This document shows positions 8,114 to 15,066 of a stretch of DNA of 16,110 nt, piece after piece. This stretch comes from an uncultured Verrucomicrobia subdivision 3 bacterium (GTDB lineage: Bacteria > Verrucomicrobiota > Verrucomicrobiia > Limisphaerales > UBA11358). The translations under genes and the position numbers were made by a program. Each line of letters starts with the position of its first letter. Positions within the stretch are counted from its first letter, which is position 1. The notes beneath the pieces are model-generated. The model was not told the origin of the DNA. It made no database searches and saw only the letters and a list, made by a program, of their open reading frames with translations. The stretch spans positions 1 through 16,110 of the forward strand of contig CAIOUK010000149.1 of assembly GCA_903861445.1 (NCBI GenBank). The letters are read 5' to 3'.

Positions 8114-9013
8114 CTAAAACTTCGTCAACTTTTCCAGTTCCTTCACGCGCTGCTCGATGGCTTTGCGCGTGGCTTTGACGGTGGCATTCAGGCCGAAACC
8201 TTCGCAGCAGAAGGACGCGGTGATGCTGCCATAGACCATCGCGCGCCGGATGTTTTTTTCCACCGGTCCGCGAGCGTTGGCGAGATAACCCATCAGGCCG
8301 CCGACAAAGGAATCGCCCGCGCCAGTCGGGTCTTCCACGGTGTGCAACGGATACGCGGGGCAGATGAAAATGCCCTTCGGGCCGGACAGCACCGAGCCGT
8401 GTGAACCTTTTTTGATGATGACGTATTTTGGTCCGAGCTTGTGAATCTTCTTTAGCGCACGGAACAAATTGTCTTCCTTCGTGAGCAGTTCGGCCTCGCT
8501 GTCGTTCAGCACAAAACCATCCACGCGTTTGAGCAGTTTCAGCAAATCGGGCATGGCGATGTTCAGCCACAAATCCATGGAGTCGGCGACGACGAACTTG
8601 GGCTTCTTCATCTGGTCGAGCACGGAGAGCTGCAGCGCCGGCGCAATGTTGCCCAGCAGCACGAACGGCGAATGCTGATAGGCTTTCGGCAATTTGGGTT
8701 GGAAGGTTTCGATGACGCCGAGTTCGGTCGCGAGCGTGCGGCGGTTGTTCATGTTGACCTCGTATTCACCCGACCAGTGAAAGGTTTTGCCGGGCAAAAT
8801 CTGCAGGCCGGCGAGGTCAATGTTGTGCTTGCGATACAGCGCGATGTATTTCTTTGGAAAATCTTCGCCGACGCCGCCGACGAGTTTCACTTGGGAAAAG
8901 AAACTGGCCGCCACCGCCGCGTGGCTGGCCGAACCACCGAGCAGACGCGGGTTCAGCTTGGTGGGGGTCTTGATGGAATCGAGTGCGGTGGTGCCGACGA
9001 TGAGAACGCTCAT
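8114..9013 (-). CDS. PfkB/ribokinase-family carbohydrate or nucleoside kinase
   Basis: ATP-dependent small-molecule kinase, 299 residues, about the usual family length. Near the N-terminus is the substrate-binding stretch LLGGSASHAA (24-33). Later come NDSEAE (170-175), the KKGSHGS strand-turn (201-207), and PfkB signature 2, DPTGAGDSFVGG (228-239), with predicted catalytic base D234 and the anion hole. The substrate cannot be assigned: motif spacing fits ribokinase, adenosine kinase-like and fructokinase groups, and the neighbours do not decide it. It lies 51 nt downstream of the glyoxalase gene and 16 nt upstream of the M23 gene. The gap before it contains a short-unit repeat, and no Shine-Dalgarno is visible. 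Confidence 0.9.
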   Translation of the reverse strand: MSVLIVGTTALDSIKTPTKLNPRLLGGSASHAAVAASFFSQVKLVGGVGEDFPKKYIALYRKHNIDLAGLQILPGKTFHWSGEYEVNMNNRRTLATELGVIETFQPKLPKAYQHSPFVLLGNIAPALQLSVLDQMKKPKFVVADSMDLWLNIAMPDLLKLLKRVDGFVLNDSEAELLTKEDNLFRALKKIHKLGPKYVIIKKGSHGSVLSGPKGIFICPAYPLHTVEDPTGAGDSFVGGLMGYLANARGPVEKNIRRAMVYGSITASFCCEGFGLNATVKATRKAIEQRVKELEKLTKF

Positions 9014-9021
9014 TTAATTTA

Positions 9022-9053
9022 GGAGTTGGGAGATGGAAGTTGGGAGTTAGGGA
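9022..9053. repeat. Intergenic degenerate GGAGTTGGGA-type repeat
   Basis: GGAGTTGGGA, GATGGAAGTTGGGA and GTTAGGGA follow one another in the 51-nt gap between the glyoxalase and kinase genes. The reverse complement of its TGGAAGTTGGG core occurs inside the debranching-enzyme gene at 4334-4344. It lies in the presumed leader of the kinase gene. Confidence 0.6.
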
Positions 9054-9064
9054 AAATACTGTGA

Positions 9065-9445
9065 TTATTTCTTTTGGATCAGTTCGATTTCGTAGCCTTC
9101 GGGCGCATCCACAAAGGCAAAGGTGGTGCCGGTGGAACTGGTGGTCGGGCCGTCGGAGAATTTCAGTCCGTGCGCGGCGAGGTGTTTTTCAAATTCGGCG
9201 AGGCTGGTTACTTCAAACGCGAGATGCGTGAGGTCGGGCTGGCATTTTACGGGTTCGCTGCCGGGAAAATGGCAAAGCTCAATGAGCTCCGCGCTGCCGT
9301 CGGCCTGCATGAAAACCAGTTCCGAGCCGCGCGGGGACTTGTGGCGCCGGACCTCGGTGAGGCCGAGGACATCGCGATAAAATTTCACGGTGCGTTCGAG
9401 ATCGTTGACGCGGTAGCGGGTGTGCAGCAGTTTGCCGACTTTCAT
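9065..9445 (-). CDS. gloA: Glyoxalase I-like protein (VOC family lactoylglutathione lyase)
   Basis: Small cytoplasmic metalloenzyme that would isomerise the glutathione (or other thiol) hemithioacetal of methylglyoxal. The 126 residues form two beta-alpha-beta-beta-beta modules. The predicted metal ligands H8 (LLHTRYRV), E56 (AELIELCHF), H74 (LTHLAFEV) and E121 (GYEIELI) fall at almost the same positions as H5, E56, H74 and E122 of E. coli GloA. The open frame extends far upstream, but that part runs into the divergent nusB region and reads unlike protein; the ATG at 9445 gives the canonical start just before the first strand. Its physiological thiol cannot be told, and another VOC function is possible. 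It is divergent from nusB, with a 70-nt hairpin in the gap. Confidence 0.82.
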   Translation of the reverse strand: MKVGKLLHTRYRVNDLERTVKFYRDVLGLTEVRRHKSPRGSELVFMQADGSAELIELCHFPGSEPVKCQPDLTHLAFEVTSLAEFEKHLAAHGLKFSDGPTTSSTGTTFAFVDAPEGYEIELIQKK

Positions 9446-9492
9446 GGCGCGCAGCTTAACGGGAAATTTAACCGGAGCCAATGCAGAAAGAG

Positions 9493-9562
9493 GTCGCGCG
9501 AAGGCCGCGAAGTCGGCGAAGGAGTTTTTCACCTTCGTTTTTCTTCGCGTTCTTCGCGCGAC
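9493..9562. repeat. Large imperfect inverted repeat made of short units (hairpin) in the glyoxalase-nusB gap
   Basis: The left arm reads GTCGCGCGAAG (9493-9503), CGCGAAG (9506-9512) and CGAAGG (9517-9522). Each pairs perfectly with the right arm: CTTCGCGCGAC (9552-9562), CTTCGCG (9543-9549) and CCTTCG (9532-9537). This gives 24 paired positions separated by a 2x2 and a 4x5 internal loop, with a 9-nt terminal loop. Each arm is itself a tandem of CGCGAAG-like units. No gene fits here. Confidence 0.8.
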
Positions 9563-9620
9563 ACTTTTTCGCCCAAGAATTTTCATTTCCCGCCGCGTTT
9601 TTATGCGGCATGATGCTGCT

Positions 9621-10124
9621 ATGGGAAAACGACGTGAAGCGCGCGAGCGCGCAGTGCAATTTTTGTTCCAGCACGACCTGAACCCGTCCGCGGACCTGGA
9701 GCTGGAGCTGGCGACGTTCTGGAATTCCCAGCGCGCCGCCGCCATCGAGGACGAGAAGTCCGGCTCGGCCAAGTGGGGCGAAGTTACCGAGTTGCCACCG
9801 CCGACCGTTGAGGAGGCCGAGACGCGGCTGTTTGCCGAGCCGCTCATCAAGGGCGTGCTCCAGCATCGCGACGCGATTGATGAAATCATCAAGAAGCACG
9901 CCAAGAACTGGGATTTTCATCGCATCGCCGTTGTGGATCGCAATGTGATGCGGCTGGCGATTTTTGAAATGCTGCACCGCGAAGACATTCCGCCGGTGGT
10001 CAGCATCAATGAAGCGGTGGACATCGCGAAGAAGTTTTCCACCGAGGACAGCGGCAAGTTCGTGAACGGCATTCTCGACAAGGTGCGCGGGGAAATTCTC
10101 CGGCCGGCGCGCAATGTGAAATGA
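9621..10124 (+). CDS. nusB: Transcription antitermination factor NusB
   Basis: RNA-binding partner of NusE (S10) in antitermination of rRNA operons, in the cytoplasm. The 167 residues show the all-helical NusB pattern: REARERAVQFLFQHDL (6-20) at the N-terminus, a longer and more acidic middle than in E. coli (about 35-75), then RNVMRLAIFEML (108-119), PVVSINEAVDIAKKFS (125-140) and the signature FVNGILDKV (147-155). The ATG at 9621 puts GKRREARE at the N-terminus as in other NusB proteins; an in-frame ATG at 9603 would add six residues but sits in the loop of a small GC hairpin (9592-9596/9605-9609). The stop overlaps the next gene's start by 4 nt. Confidence 0.9.
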   Translation: MGKRREARERAVQFLFQHDLNPSADLELELATFWNSQRAAAIEDEKSGSAKWGEVTELPPPTVEEAETRLFAEPLIKGVLQHRDAIDEIIKKHAKNWDFHRIAVVDRNVMRLAIFEMLHREDIPPVVSINEAVDIAKKFSTEDSGKFVNGILDKVRGEILRPARNVK

Positions 10125-10969
10125 AATTCGCGGATTTACATCTCCACACGATGTTTTCCGACGGCACCTTCACGCCGGAAGAACTGGTGCTGCGCGCGCA
10201 GAACGTCGGCCTCGCGTGCATCGCGCTCACTGACCATGATTCGGTTGAAGGTTGCGACCGCGCGGCGGCGGCGTGTGCGGCGGTGAAGATGGATTTCATT
10301 TCCGGTGCGGAACTCACCGCCGAACACAAGGACACGGAAGTTCATATCCTCGGCTATTTTCTCGACACGAAAAATCCTACGTTGCTCAAACGGATTGGAG
10401 AATTTCAATCCGTCCGGCAGAGCCGCATTCGCGAAATGGTTGCGGCGCTGAACAAGCTGGGCATTCCGCTCAAAGCCGAATCTGTTTTTGCGCTGGCGAA
10501 CTGCAAATCGCCCGGCCGCCCGCACGTCGCGCGCGCGTTGGTGAAGGAAAAACTCATCGGCAACCTCGACGAGGCGTTTGAAAAATATCTCAAAAAAGGC
10601 CGACCCGCATGGGTGCCCAAGACCAAGATGTCGGCGCTCGAAGGCGTGGAGTTGATCCATCAGGCCGGCGGGCTGGCGGTGATGGCGCATCCCGGCTTGA
10701 ACCGCACCGACGACATCATTCCCGACCTCGTGAAAGCGGGTCTCGATGGCATCGAATGTTTTCACACGAAACATTCCACGGTGATGAGCGAACGCTATCT
10801 GGAGATTGCCGAGAAATATAATCTGCTCGTCACCGGCGGCAGCGACTGCCACGGCTTCAGCAAAAAACAGCCGCTCATCGGCACGGTGAAGCTGCCTTAC
10901 GAACACGTTGAAAAGCTCAAAGAAAAAGTCGCCCAACGAAAATTTGCAACCGCGAATGCACGCAAATAG
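10121..10969 (+). CDS. PHP-domain phosphoesterase (nucleoside 3',5'-bisphosphate phosphatase / RNase AM-like)
   Basis: Metal-dependent phosphoesterase of the YciV/TrpH type; characterised relatives remove the 3' phosphate of pAp or trim RNA 5' ends. The metal-binding pattern is complete: DLHLHT (H7, H9), FSDG (D14), LTDHDS (D38, H39), SGAELT (E64), VHILGY (H75), VMAHPG (H190) and GGSDCHG (D242, H244). The insertion between the metal motifs (about 85-165) with SPGRPHVARALV is typical of this subgroup. The 282-residue length fits. The start codon overlaps the nusB stop (ATGA), suggesting translational coupling and a link to RNA metabolism. The last seven codons (ATANARK) appear to be read from a repeat unit that continues into the gap. 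The precise substrate is inferred from the family only. Confidence 0.9.
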   Translation: MKFADLHLHTMFSDGTFTPEELVLRAQNVGLACIALTDHDSVEGCDRAAAACAAVKMDFISGAELTAEHKDTEVHILGYFLDTKNPTLLKRIGEFQSVRQSRIREMVAALNKLGIPLKAESVFALANCKSPGRPHVARALVKEKLIGNLDEAFEKYLKKGRPAWVPKTKMSALEGVELIHQAGGLAVMAHPGLNRTDDIIPDLVKAGLDGIECFHTKHSTVMSERYLEIAEKYNLLVTGGSDCHGFSKKQPLIGTVKLPYEHVEKLKEKVAQRKFATANARK

Positions 10970-10979
10970 GCGCGAATTA
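10951..10979 (+). repeat. CGCGAAT-type short-unit repeat spanning the PHP gene stop codon
   Basis: CGCGAATGCA, CGCAAATAGG and CGCGAATTA follow at about 10-nt spacing, and the PHP gene stop (TAG, 10967-10969) lies in the second unit. The unit pattern runs on into the large inverted repeat that follows. Confidence 0.5.
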
Positions 10980-10983
10980 TTTC

Positions 10984-11042
10984 GACACGGATTGCCCGGA
11001 TTTTCACCGATTCAATCCGTGTTAATTCGTGTAATCTGTGTC
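10984..11042. repeat. Inverted repeat with arms of three ~10-nt AATCYGTGT units, upstream of ftsY
   Basis: The arms 10984-11012 and 11014-11042 are 29 nt each and separated by one base. They are complementary at 22 of 29 positions, with three more G-U pairs possible in RNA. The right arm consists of AATCCGTGTT, AATTCGTGT and AATCTGTGTC; the left arm is their reverse complement with changes. It lies between the PHP gene and ftsY and could form a long hairpin or cruciform. Confidence 0.8.
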
Positions 11043-11063
11043 AAAAACTTTTTCCGCCGGTGT

Positions 11064-11083
11064 TCATCTGCGGCCATCTGTGG
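11064..11083 (+). repeat. Two NCATCTGTGG 10-nt units just upstream of ftsY
   Basis: TCATCTGCGG and CCATCTGTGG lie in tandem, ending 11 nt before the ftsY ATG. The same 10-nt unit, in the same orientation, forms a three-unit array at the pyrF start (14307-14336). Confidence 0.7.
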
Positions 11084-11094
11084 CTGAATTTCCC

Positions 11095-12006
11095 ATGGGT
11101 CTATTTTCCAAATTCAAAGCCGGCCTTGCCAAGACGCACGCCAAGCTCACGCACGAACTCAAGCGCATCGTCACGCGTTCGCCCAAGCTGACCACTGAGT
11201 CGCTGGAGGAAATCGAGCACGCGCTCATCGCTGCCGACCTCGGCATGGCGATGACCACGCGGATTGTCACCGCCGTCAAACACGCCTACGAAACTCAAGG
11301 CACGGCGGGCTTGGATTATCTCGCCATCGCCCGCGCGGAGATTGAAAAAAGTCTGGCCAGCAACAAGCCGGATTTAATCAAAGCCGCTCACGGCACCACA
11401 ATTGTTTCCATCGTCGGTGTGAACGGCACGGGCAAAACCACGACCAGCGCCAAGCTCGCGCATCATCTCCAATCGCAAAATAAAACCGTCCTGCTCGCCG
11501 CGTGCGACACCTTTCGCGCGGCGGCGATTGAGCAATTAAAACTCTGGGGCACGCGTTTGAAAGTCGAGGTCATTGCCGGTGCTTACGGCGCGGACGCCGC
11601 TTCCGTCGCACACGATGCCGTTACCGCTGCGCAGGCGCGCAAAGCGGATTACCTTTTTATTGATACGGCGGGACGGTTGCACACGAAGCACAATCTCATG
11701 CAGGAATTACAGAAGCTGCATCGCGTCATCGGCAAGCAGCTTGCGGGCGCGCCGCACGAAGTTTTGCTCGTGCTCGACGGCAGCACGGGCATGAATGCAC
11801 TGAATCAGGCGCGCGAATTTCACAAGGCCGTGCCGCTCACCGGCCTCATCGTGACCAAGCTGGACGGCACGAGCAAAGGCGGCATGGTCGTGGCGATTCA
11901 AAAGGAACTCGGCCTGCCCATCAAATTCATTGGTCTCGGCGAGCAGCCGGATGACTTGCAACCGTTCGACGCGAAGCAGTTCGCGCAGGCGTTGTTTGAA
12001 GAATAA
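11095..12006 (+). CDS. ftsY: Signal recognition particle receptor FtsY
   Basis: SRP GTPase at the inner membrane that receives ribosome-SRP complexes and delivers them to the translocon. The 303 residues comprise only a short N-terminal helix and the NG domain; the acidic A domain of E. coli FtsY is missing, as in many bacteria. G motifs: GVNGTGKTT (108-116), DTFRAAA (138-144), DTAGR (190-194), TKLDG (254-258) and the closing GLGEQPDDLQPF (280-291). The ATG at 11095 gives MGLFSKFKAGL, the usual amphipathic FtsY start. A GTG at 11038 is in frame but falls within the inverted repeat and would add repeat-encoded residues, so it is rejected. No Shine-Dalgarno is seen. It is convergent with hisD, 44 nt between stops. 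Confidence 0.96.
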   Translation: MGLFSKFKAGLAKTHAKLTHELKRIVTRSPKLTTESLEEIEHALIAADLGMAMTTRIVTAVKHAYETQGTAGLDYLAIARAEIEKSLASNKPDLIKAAHGTTIVSIVGVNGTGKTTTSAKLAHHLQSQNKTVLLAACDTFRAAAIEQLKLWGTRLKVEVIAGAYGADAASVAHDAVTAAQARKADYLFIDTAGRLHTKHNLMQELQKLHRVIGKQLAGAPHEVLLVLDGSTGMNALNQAREFHKAVPLTGLIVTKLDGTSKGGMVVAIQKELGLPIKFIGLGEQPDDLQPFDAKQFAQALFEE

Positions 12007-12050
12007 AACAATCTCACGCCGCCCTTCGCCTCGCGCTGGGGAAATTATTT

Positions 12051-13343
12051 TTATTTGATTCGCACCTCGGCGGATTTGCCGTGGGCGTCGAGACCTTCCA
12101 GTTCGGCAAATTTCTGCACGCCTTTCAAAGCCTTCTTGAGCGCCACCTGATTGTATTCCACGACGCTCGTGCGGCGCTGAAATTGATCCACCGTTAAGCC
12201 GGCAAAACTCGCGCCCGCGCCGTCCGTCGGCAAAACGTGGCTTGGTCCGGCGATGTAATCGCCCAGCACTGTCGGCGAATAATTGCCGAGAAAAATCGCA
12301 CCGGCGGTCACGATGCCGCCGCTGACCTTGCGTGCGTCGCGCGTGATGACTTCGCAATGCTCCGGCGCAATCCGGTTCGCCAGTGCCACGGCGTCCGCGA
12401 CGTCGGCCACCTGGATCAGCCAGACGTTGCGTGCCAGCACGCGTTTGATCAAATCGCGCCGCGAGAGTTTGGGCAATTGTTTGGAAATTTCTTTTTCGAC
12501 GGACGTGAGAATTTTCGCCGAGGTCGTCACCAGCCAGACGCGTTCGTGGCCGGAGCCGTGTTCGGCCTGCGCCAGCATGTCGGACGCGGCGAACTTTGGA
12601 TTCGCCGTGTCGTCGGCGATGACGAGCAAATCACTCGGCCCGGCGAGCAAATCAATCGCCACGCGCCCGACGAGCAGCCGCTTGGCCATGCTGACGTAGG
12701 CATTGCCGGGACCGAAAATTTTCTGCACGCGGCGAATGGTCTTGGTGCCGTAAGCCAGCGCCGCAATCGCCTGCGCGCCGCCGACGCGGTAAATCTCCGT
12801 CGCGCCCGCCGCGCGAGCGGCAAATAAAATTGCCGGATTGATGGAACCGTCCTTGCCGCATGGCGTGGTGACAACGATTTCTTTGCAGCCCGCGACTTTC
12901 GCGAGCGTGATGGTCATCAACGCCGTGGAAACGAGTGGAGCTGTGCCGCCGGGAATATAGACGCCGACGCGGTGAAACGGATCGAACTTTTCACCGACGC
13001 TGGCACCGTGGGAATTTTTTGCCGACCAACCTTTGCGCAACGATTTTTTGGCAAAAGCGGCGATGTTGTTTTCCGCCTCTGCCACCGCCGCGCGCAACGA
13101 TTCATCGGCGGTGAGCGAGGCGTTGAATAATTCCGCCTGTGTAACAGCGAGCTGCTCGGCGGTGAGTTTTGCGCCGTCAAATTTTTCCGTGAACTCCAGC
13201 ACTGCCGCGTCGCCGCGCACGAAAACGTCGTGCAAGATTGCCTTGGTGCGCGCTTCAATCTCGGTGTCGAACAGGCTGGTGTCGCCGGTGAGTTCGCGGA
13301 GGCGGGCGGCAAAATTCTTGTCGGTATAGCGGACAATTTTCAT
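12051..13343 (-). CDS. hisD: Histidinol dehydrogenase
   Basis: Zinc- and NAD-dependent enzyme for the last two steps of histidine synthesis, L-histidinol to L-histidine, in the cytoplasm. The 430-residue length is canonical. Predicted zinc ligands are Q259 and H262 in MLAQAEHG, D362 in GDYIAGPSH and H421 in DAHGKSAE. The catalytic pair E328/H329 is in APEHCE. GVYIPGGTAPLVST and IFGPGNAYV are typical of the NAD-binding region. No other his gene is adjacent, so the histidine genes appear scattered here. It is divergent from the kinase-like gene with an 82-nt gap, in which no convincing promoter stands out. The ATG at 13343 has only a weak AGG upstream. Confidence 0.96.
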   Translation of the reverse strand: MKIVRYTDKNFAARLRELTGDTSLFDTEIEARTKAILHDVFVRGDAAVLEFTEKFDGAKLTAEQLAVTQAELFNASLTADESLRAAVAEAENNIAAFAKKSLRKGWSAKNSHGASVGEKFDPFHRVGVYIPGGTAPLVSTALMTITLAKVAGCKEIVVTTPCGKDGSINPAILFAARAAGATEIYRVGGAQAIAALAYGTKTIRRVQKIFGPGNAYVSMAKRLLVGRVAIDLLAGPSDLLVIADDTANPKFAASDMLAQAEHGSGHERVWLVTTSAKILTSVEKEISKQLPKLSRRDLIKRVLARNVWLIQVADVADAVALANRIAPEHCEVITRDARKVSGGIVTAGAIFLGNYSPTVLGDYIAGPSHVLPTDGAGASFAGLTVDQFQRRTSVVEYNQVALKKALKGVQKFAELEGLDAHGKSAEVRIK

Positions 13344-13425
13344 GTGAACAGCCTAGCAAAAGCGGCGGCGGAAGGAAGAATTTTAGGCTGGCATAACGCG
13401 GTTCGCGCGCCAGAATTTCAAATTG

Positions 13426-14241
13426 ATGAGCGATGTCCTGCCAAAATTCCAGCCGCGCGAAATTCTCGGGGTAAAATATTTTCACACGCAGACGCCGGAC
13501 GGCGGCGATTTGTATTTCACGGAATTCGGTCTGCCGTTCGCGCGGCAACTGTTGCCGGAGAACTGGCGGGAGTCGGAATGGTTCACCGCGCATCGGCAGA
13601 AACTGCGCGGGACGAGCACGATTTACCGCACCGTCACGCGGCCGGTGGCGGGCAAAAGCCTGGAAATCGTCGTGCGTTATAATCGCGTCGGCGAGGAGTT
13701 GCCGGTGGACACGCTGACGCTGGAAGAATTCATCAACGCGGATTTCAACAGCCCGTTCGAGGAAATCAAGGTGCTGATGGATTTGCGCGCGTCCCGGCGC
13801 GGCGTGCCACTTCGCCGGATGCCGACCAAGAAGCCGTTGGCGATTTTCGAGCCGCCGGATTTACTTCAGCTCTGGCAGAGCGGCCGGCTGGAATCCAAGA
13901 TGGCGCAGAAGCTCGCGCGTTATCCGCAGGCGGCGCTGGACATTCGACGGCAGTATATTTTGATTTACGGCTGGATTGAAGGCCACGACGCGCAACAGGT
14001 CGCCGACCTGTGGCAATTGGAAGGCGAACCGCGCTTGGAATTTCTTAAAAAAACCACCGCGTTCGTCACCGATGAGATGGCCGAGATGGGCTTCCGCGTG
14101 CTGGATATGAAACCGGCGCACGTCATTCTGCGGCTCAACCCGGACGGCACGTTGAAAAAACGGCAGGACGGCAAACTGCTTTACGCGCTGGTGGATTACG
14201 AGCTGCTGGAAAAAATTTCAGCGGCGGAAATTATCAGTTGA
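13426..14241 (+). CDS. Unrecognised protein with kinase-like catalytic motifs
   Basis: I do not recognise a named family. The 271-residue protein has no signal peptide or membrane segment. Several stretches can be laid on a protein-kinase-like fold: SLEIVVRYNR (78-87), with R84 where the beta-3 lysine would be; FEEIKVLMDLR (111-121), with E112/E113 as in helix C; VLDMKPAHVIL (225-235), which fits the catalytic loop D-x-K-P-x-N apart from N to H; and ALVDYELL (254-261), like the DFG segment. The spacing between the last two is longer than usual, with a Gly/Lys-rich insertion (about 237-252). Activity and substrate are unknown; it may be a pseudokinase or a small-molecule kinase. A TTG lies directly before the ATG; the ATG is preferred. 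It is divergent from hisD and followed by pyrF after 91 nt. Confidence 0.6.
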   Translation: MSDVLPKFQPREILGVKYFHTQTPDGGDLYFTEFGLPFARQLLPENWRESEWFTAHRQKLRGTSTIYRTVTRPVAGKSLEIVVRYNRVGEELPVDTLTLEEFINADFNSPFEEIKVLMDLRASRRGVPLRRMPTKKPLAIFEPPDLLQLWQSGRLESKMAQKLARYPQAALDIRRQYILIYGWIEGHDAQQVADLWQLEGEPRLEFLKKTTAFVTDEMAEMGFRVLDMKPAHVILRLNPDGTLKKRQDGKLLYALVDYELLEKISAAEIIS

Positions 14242-14248
14242 AGCCGGT

Positions 14249-14272
14249 GGCAGCGACGCCCTCGTCGCCGTC
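14249..14272 (+). terminator. GC-rich hairpin after the kinase-like gene, possible terminator
   Basis: GCGACG (14253-14258) pairs with CGTCGC (14263-14268) around a CCCT loop. The stem extends outward past one A-C mismatch. It begins 7 nt after the stop codon. No T run follows directly, so intrinsic termination is uncertain. Confidence 0.35.
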
Positions 14273-14306
14273 AGCCAGATTTGCAGGATAAACTTTTCTT
14301 CGTTTT

Positions 14307-14336
14307 CCATCTGTGTTTAGCTGTGGGCATCTGTGG
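14307..14336 (+). repeat. Three 10-nt NCATCTGTGG units that overlap the pyrF start codon
   Basis: CCATCTGTGT, TTAGCTGTGG and GCATCTGTGG lie in direct tandem. The GTG at positions 7-9 of the third unit (14333-14335) is the predicted pyrF start codon, and the TAG in the second unit (14318-14320) is an in-frame stop just upstream. The same unit precedes ftsY. Confidence 0.75.
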
Positions 14337-15043
14337 CTATTAAAAATCCCATCATCGTGGCGCTCGACGTGCCGTCGGCGGAACAGGCATTGAAACTCGC
14401 AGAGCAGGTCGCGCCCGCCGTCGGCGCCTTCAAGATCGGTAAGGAATTATTTGTTTCTGCCGGGCCGGACATCGTGCGCCGCGTGCGCGCGACCGGTGCG
14501 AGCGTGTTTCTGGATTTGAAATTTTACGACATCCCGAACACCGTCGCCAAAGCCGTGGCCGCCGCCACACGGCTCGACGTGCAAATGCTGACCATTCATA
14601 CCAGCGGCGGCGGCGAGATGATGCGTGCAGCGGAAAAATCCGCGCAGGACACGGCGAAAGCGCTCGGCCGTCCGGCACCGCTGGTGCTCGGGGTCACGGT
14701 GCTGACGAGTTCGGATGCGAATACTTTGGCGGAAATTGGTTGTCCGTCAAACGTCGGCCAGCAAGTCGAGCGGCTCGCGAATTTAGCGGTGAAAGCGGGT
14801 TTACGCGGATTGGTTTGCTCGCCGCTGGAAATCGCCGATCTGCGCGAATTTCTTCCGGCGGAGATACAGCTCGTCACGCCCGGCATTCGCACCGGCGCGG
14901 AAAAGACCGATGACCAGAAGCGCACGTTGACGCCGCGCGAGGCGATGCAGGCTGGCGCGAGTTGGCTGGTGATTGGCCGGCCGATTTACGCGGCGGAAAA
15001 TCCGCGCGCGGCGGCGGAAAAGATTTTGGCCTCGCTGCTTTGA
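14333..15043 (+). CDS. pyrF: Orotidine 5'-phosphate decarboxylase
   Basis: Last step of de novo UMP synthesis, decarboxylating OMP in the cytoplasm. The 236 residues show the full active site: IVALDVP (D12), FKIGKEL (K34), FLDLKFYDIPNTV with the D-x-K-x-x-D array (D61, K63, D66), the VTVLTS strand, VTPGIR (R186) and VIGRPIY (R216). The start is GTG at 14333: an in-frame TAG lies 12 nt upstream, and no ATG occurs before the conserved IKNPIIVALD segment. This GTG is part of a tandem 10-nt repeat and no Shine-Dalgarno is present. A CTG at 14321 is the only other candidate in the open stretch. It belongs to the short, bacterial type I OMP decarboxylase class. Confidence 0.95.
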   Translation: MAIKNPIIVALDVPSAEQALKLAEQVAPAVGAFKIGKELFVSAGPDIVRRVRATGASVFLDLKFYDIPNTVAKAVAAATRLDVQMLTIHTSGGGEMMRAAEKSAQDTAKALGRPAPLVLGVTVLTSSDANTLAEIGCPSNVGQQVERLANLAVKAGLRGLVCSPLEIADLREFLPAEIQLVTPGIRTGAEKTDDQKRTLTPREAMQAGASWLVIGRPIYAAENPRAAAEKILASLL

Positions 15044-15066
15044 AAAGTTGTTTATATTGAAGCCGG

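Noticed and set aside
9446..9904. Long upstream extension of the glyoxalase frame
   Set aside because: It runs antisense across nusB and the hairpin; the residues are Ser/Arg-rich and unlike VOC proteins.
11038..11094. GTG start 19 codons upstream for ftsY
   Set aside because: The added codons are read from the inverted repeat and short-unit repeats; the ATG at 11095 gives the typical FtsY N-terminus.
15053..15058. TATATT as a -10 box for the DUF202-like gene
   Set aside because: No -35-like hexamer lies at 16-18 nt; TTGGCC is 21 nt away and TTGAAA only 7.
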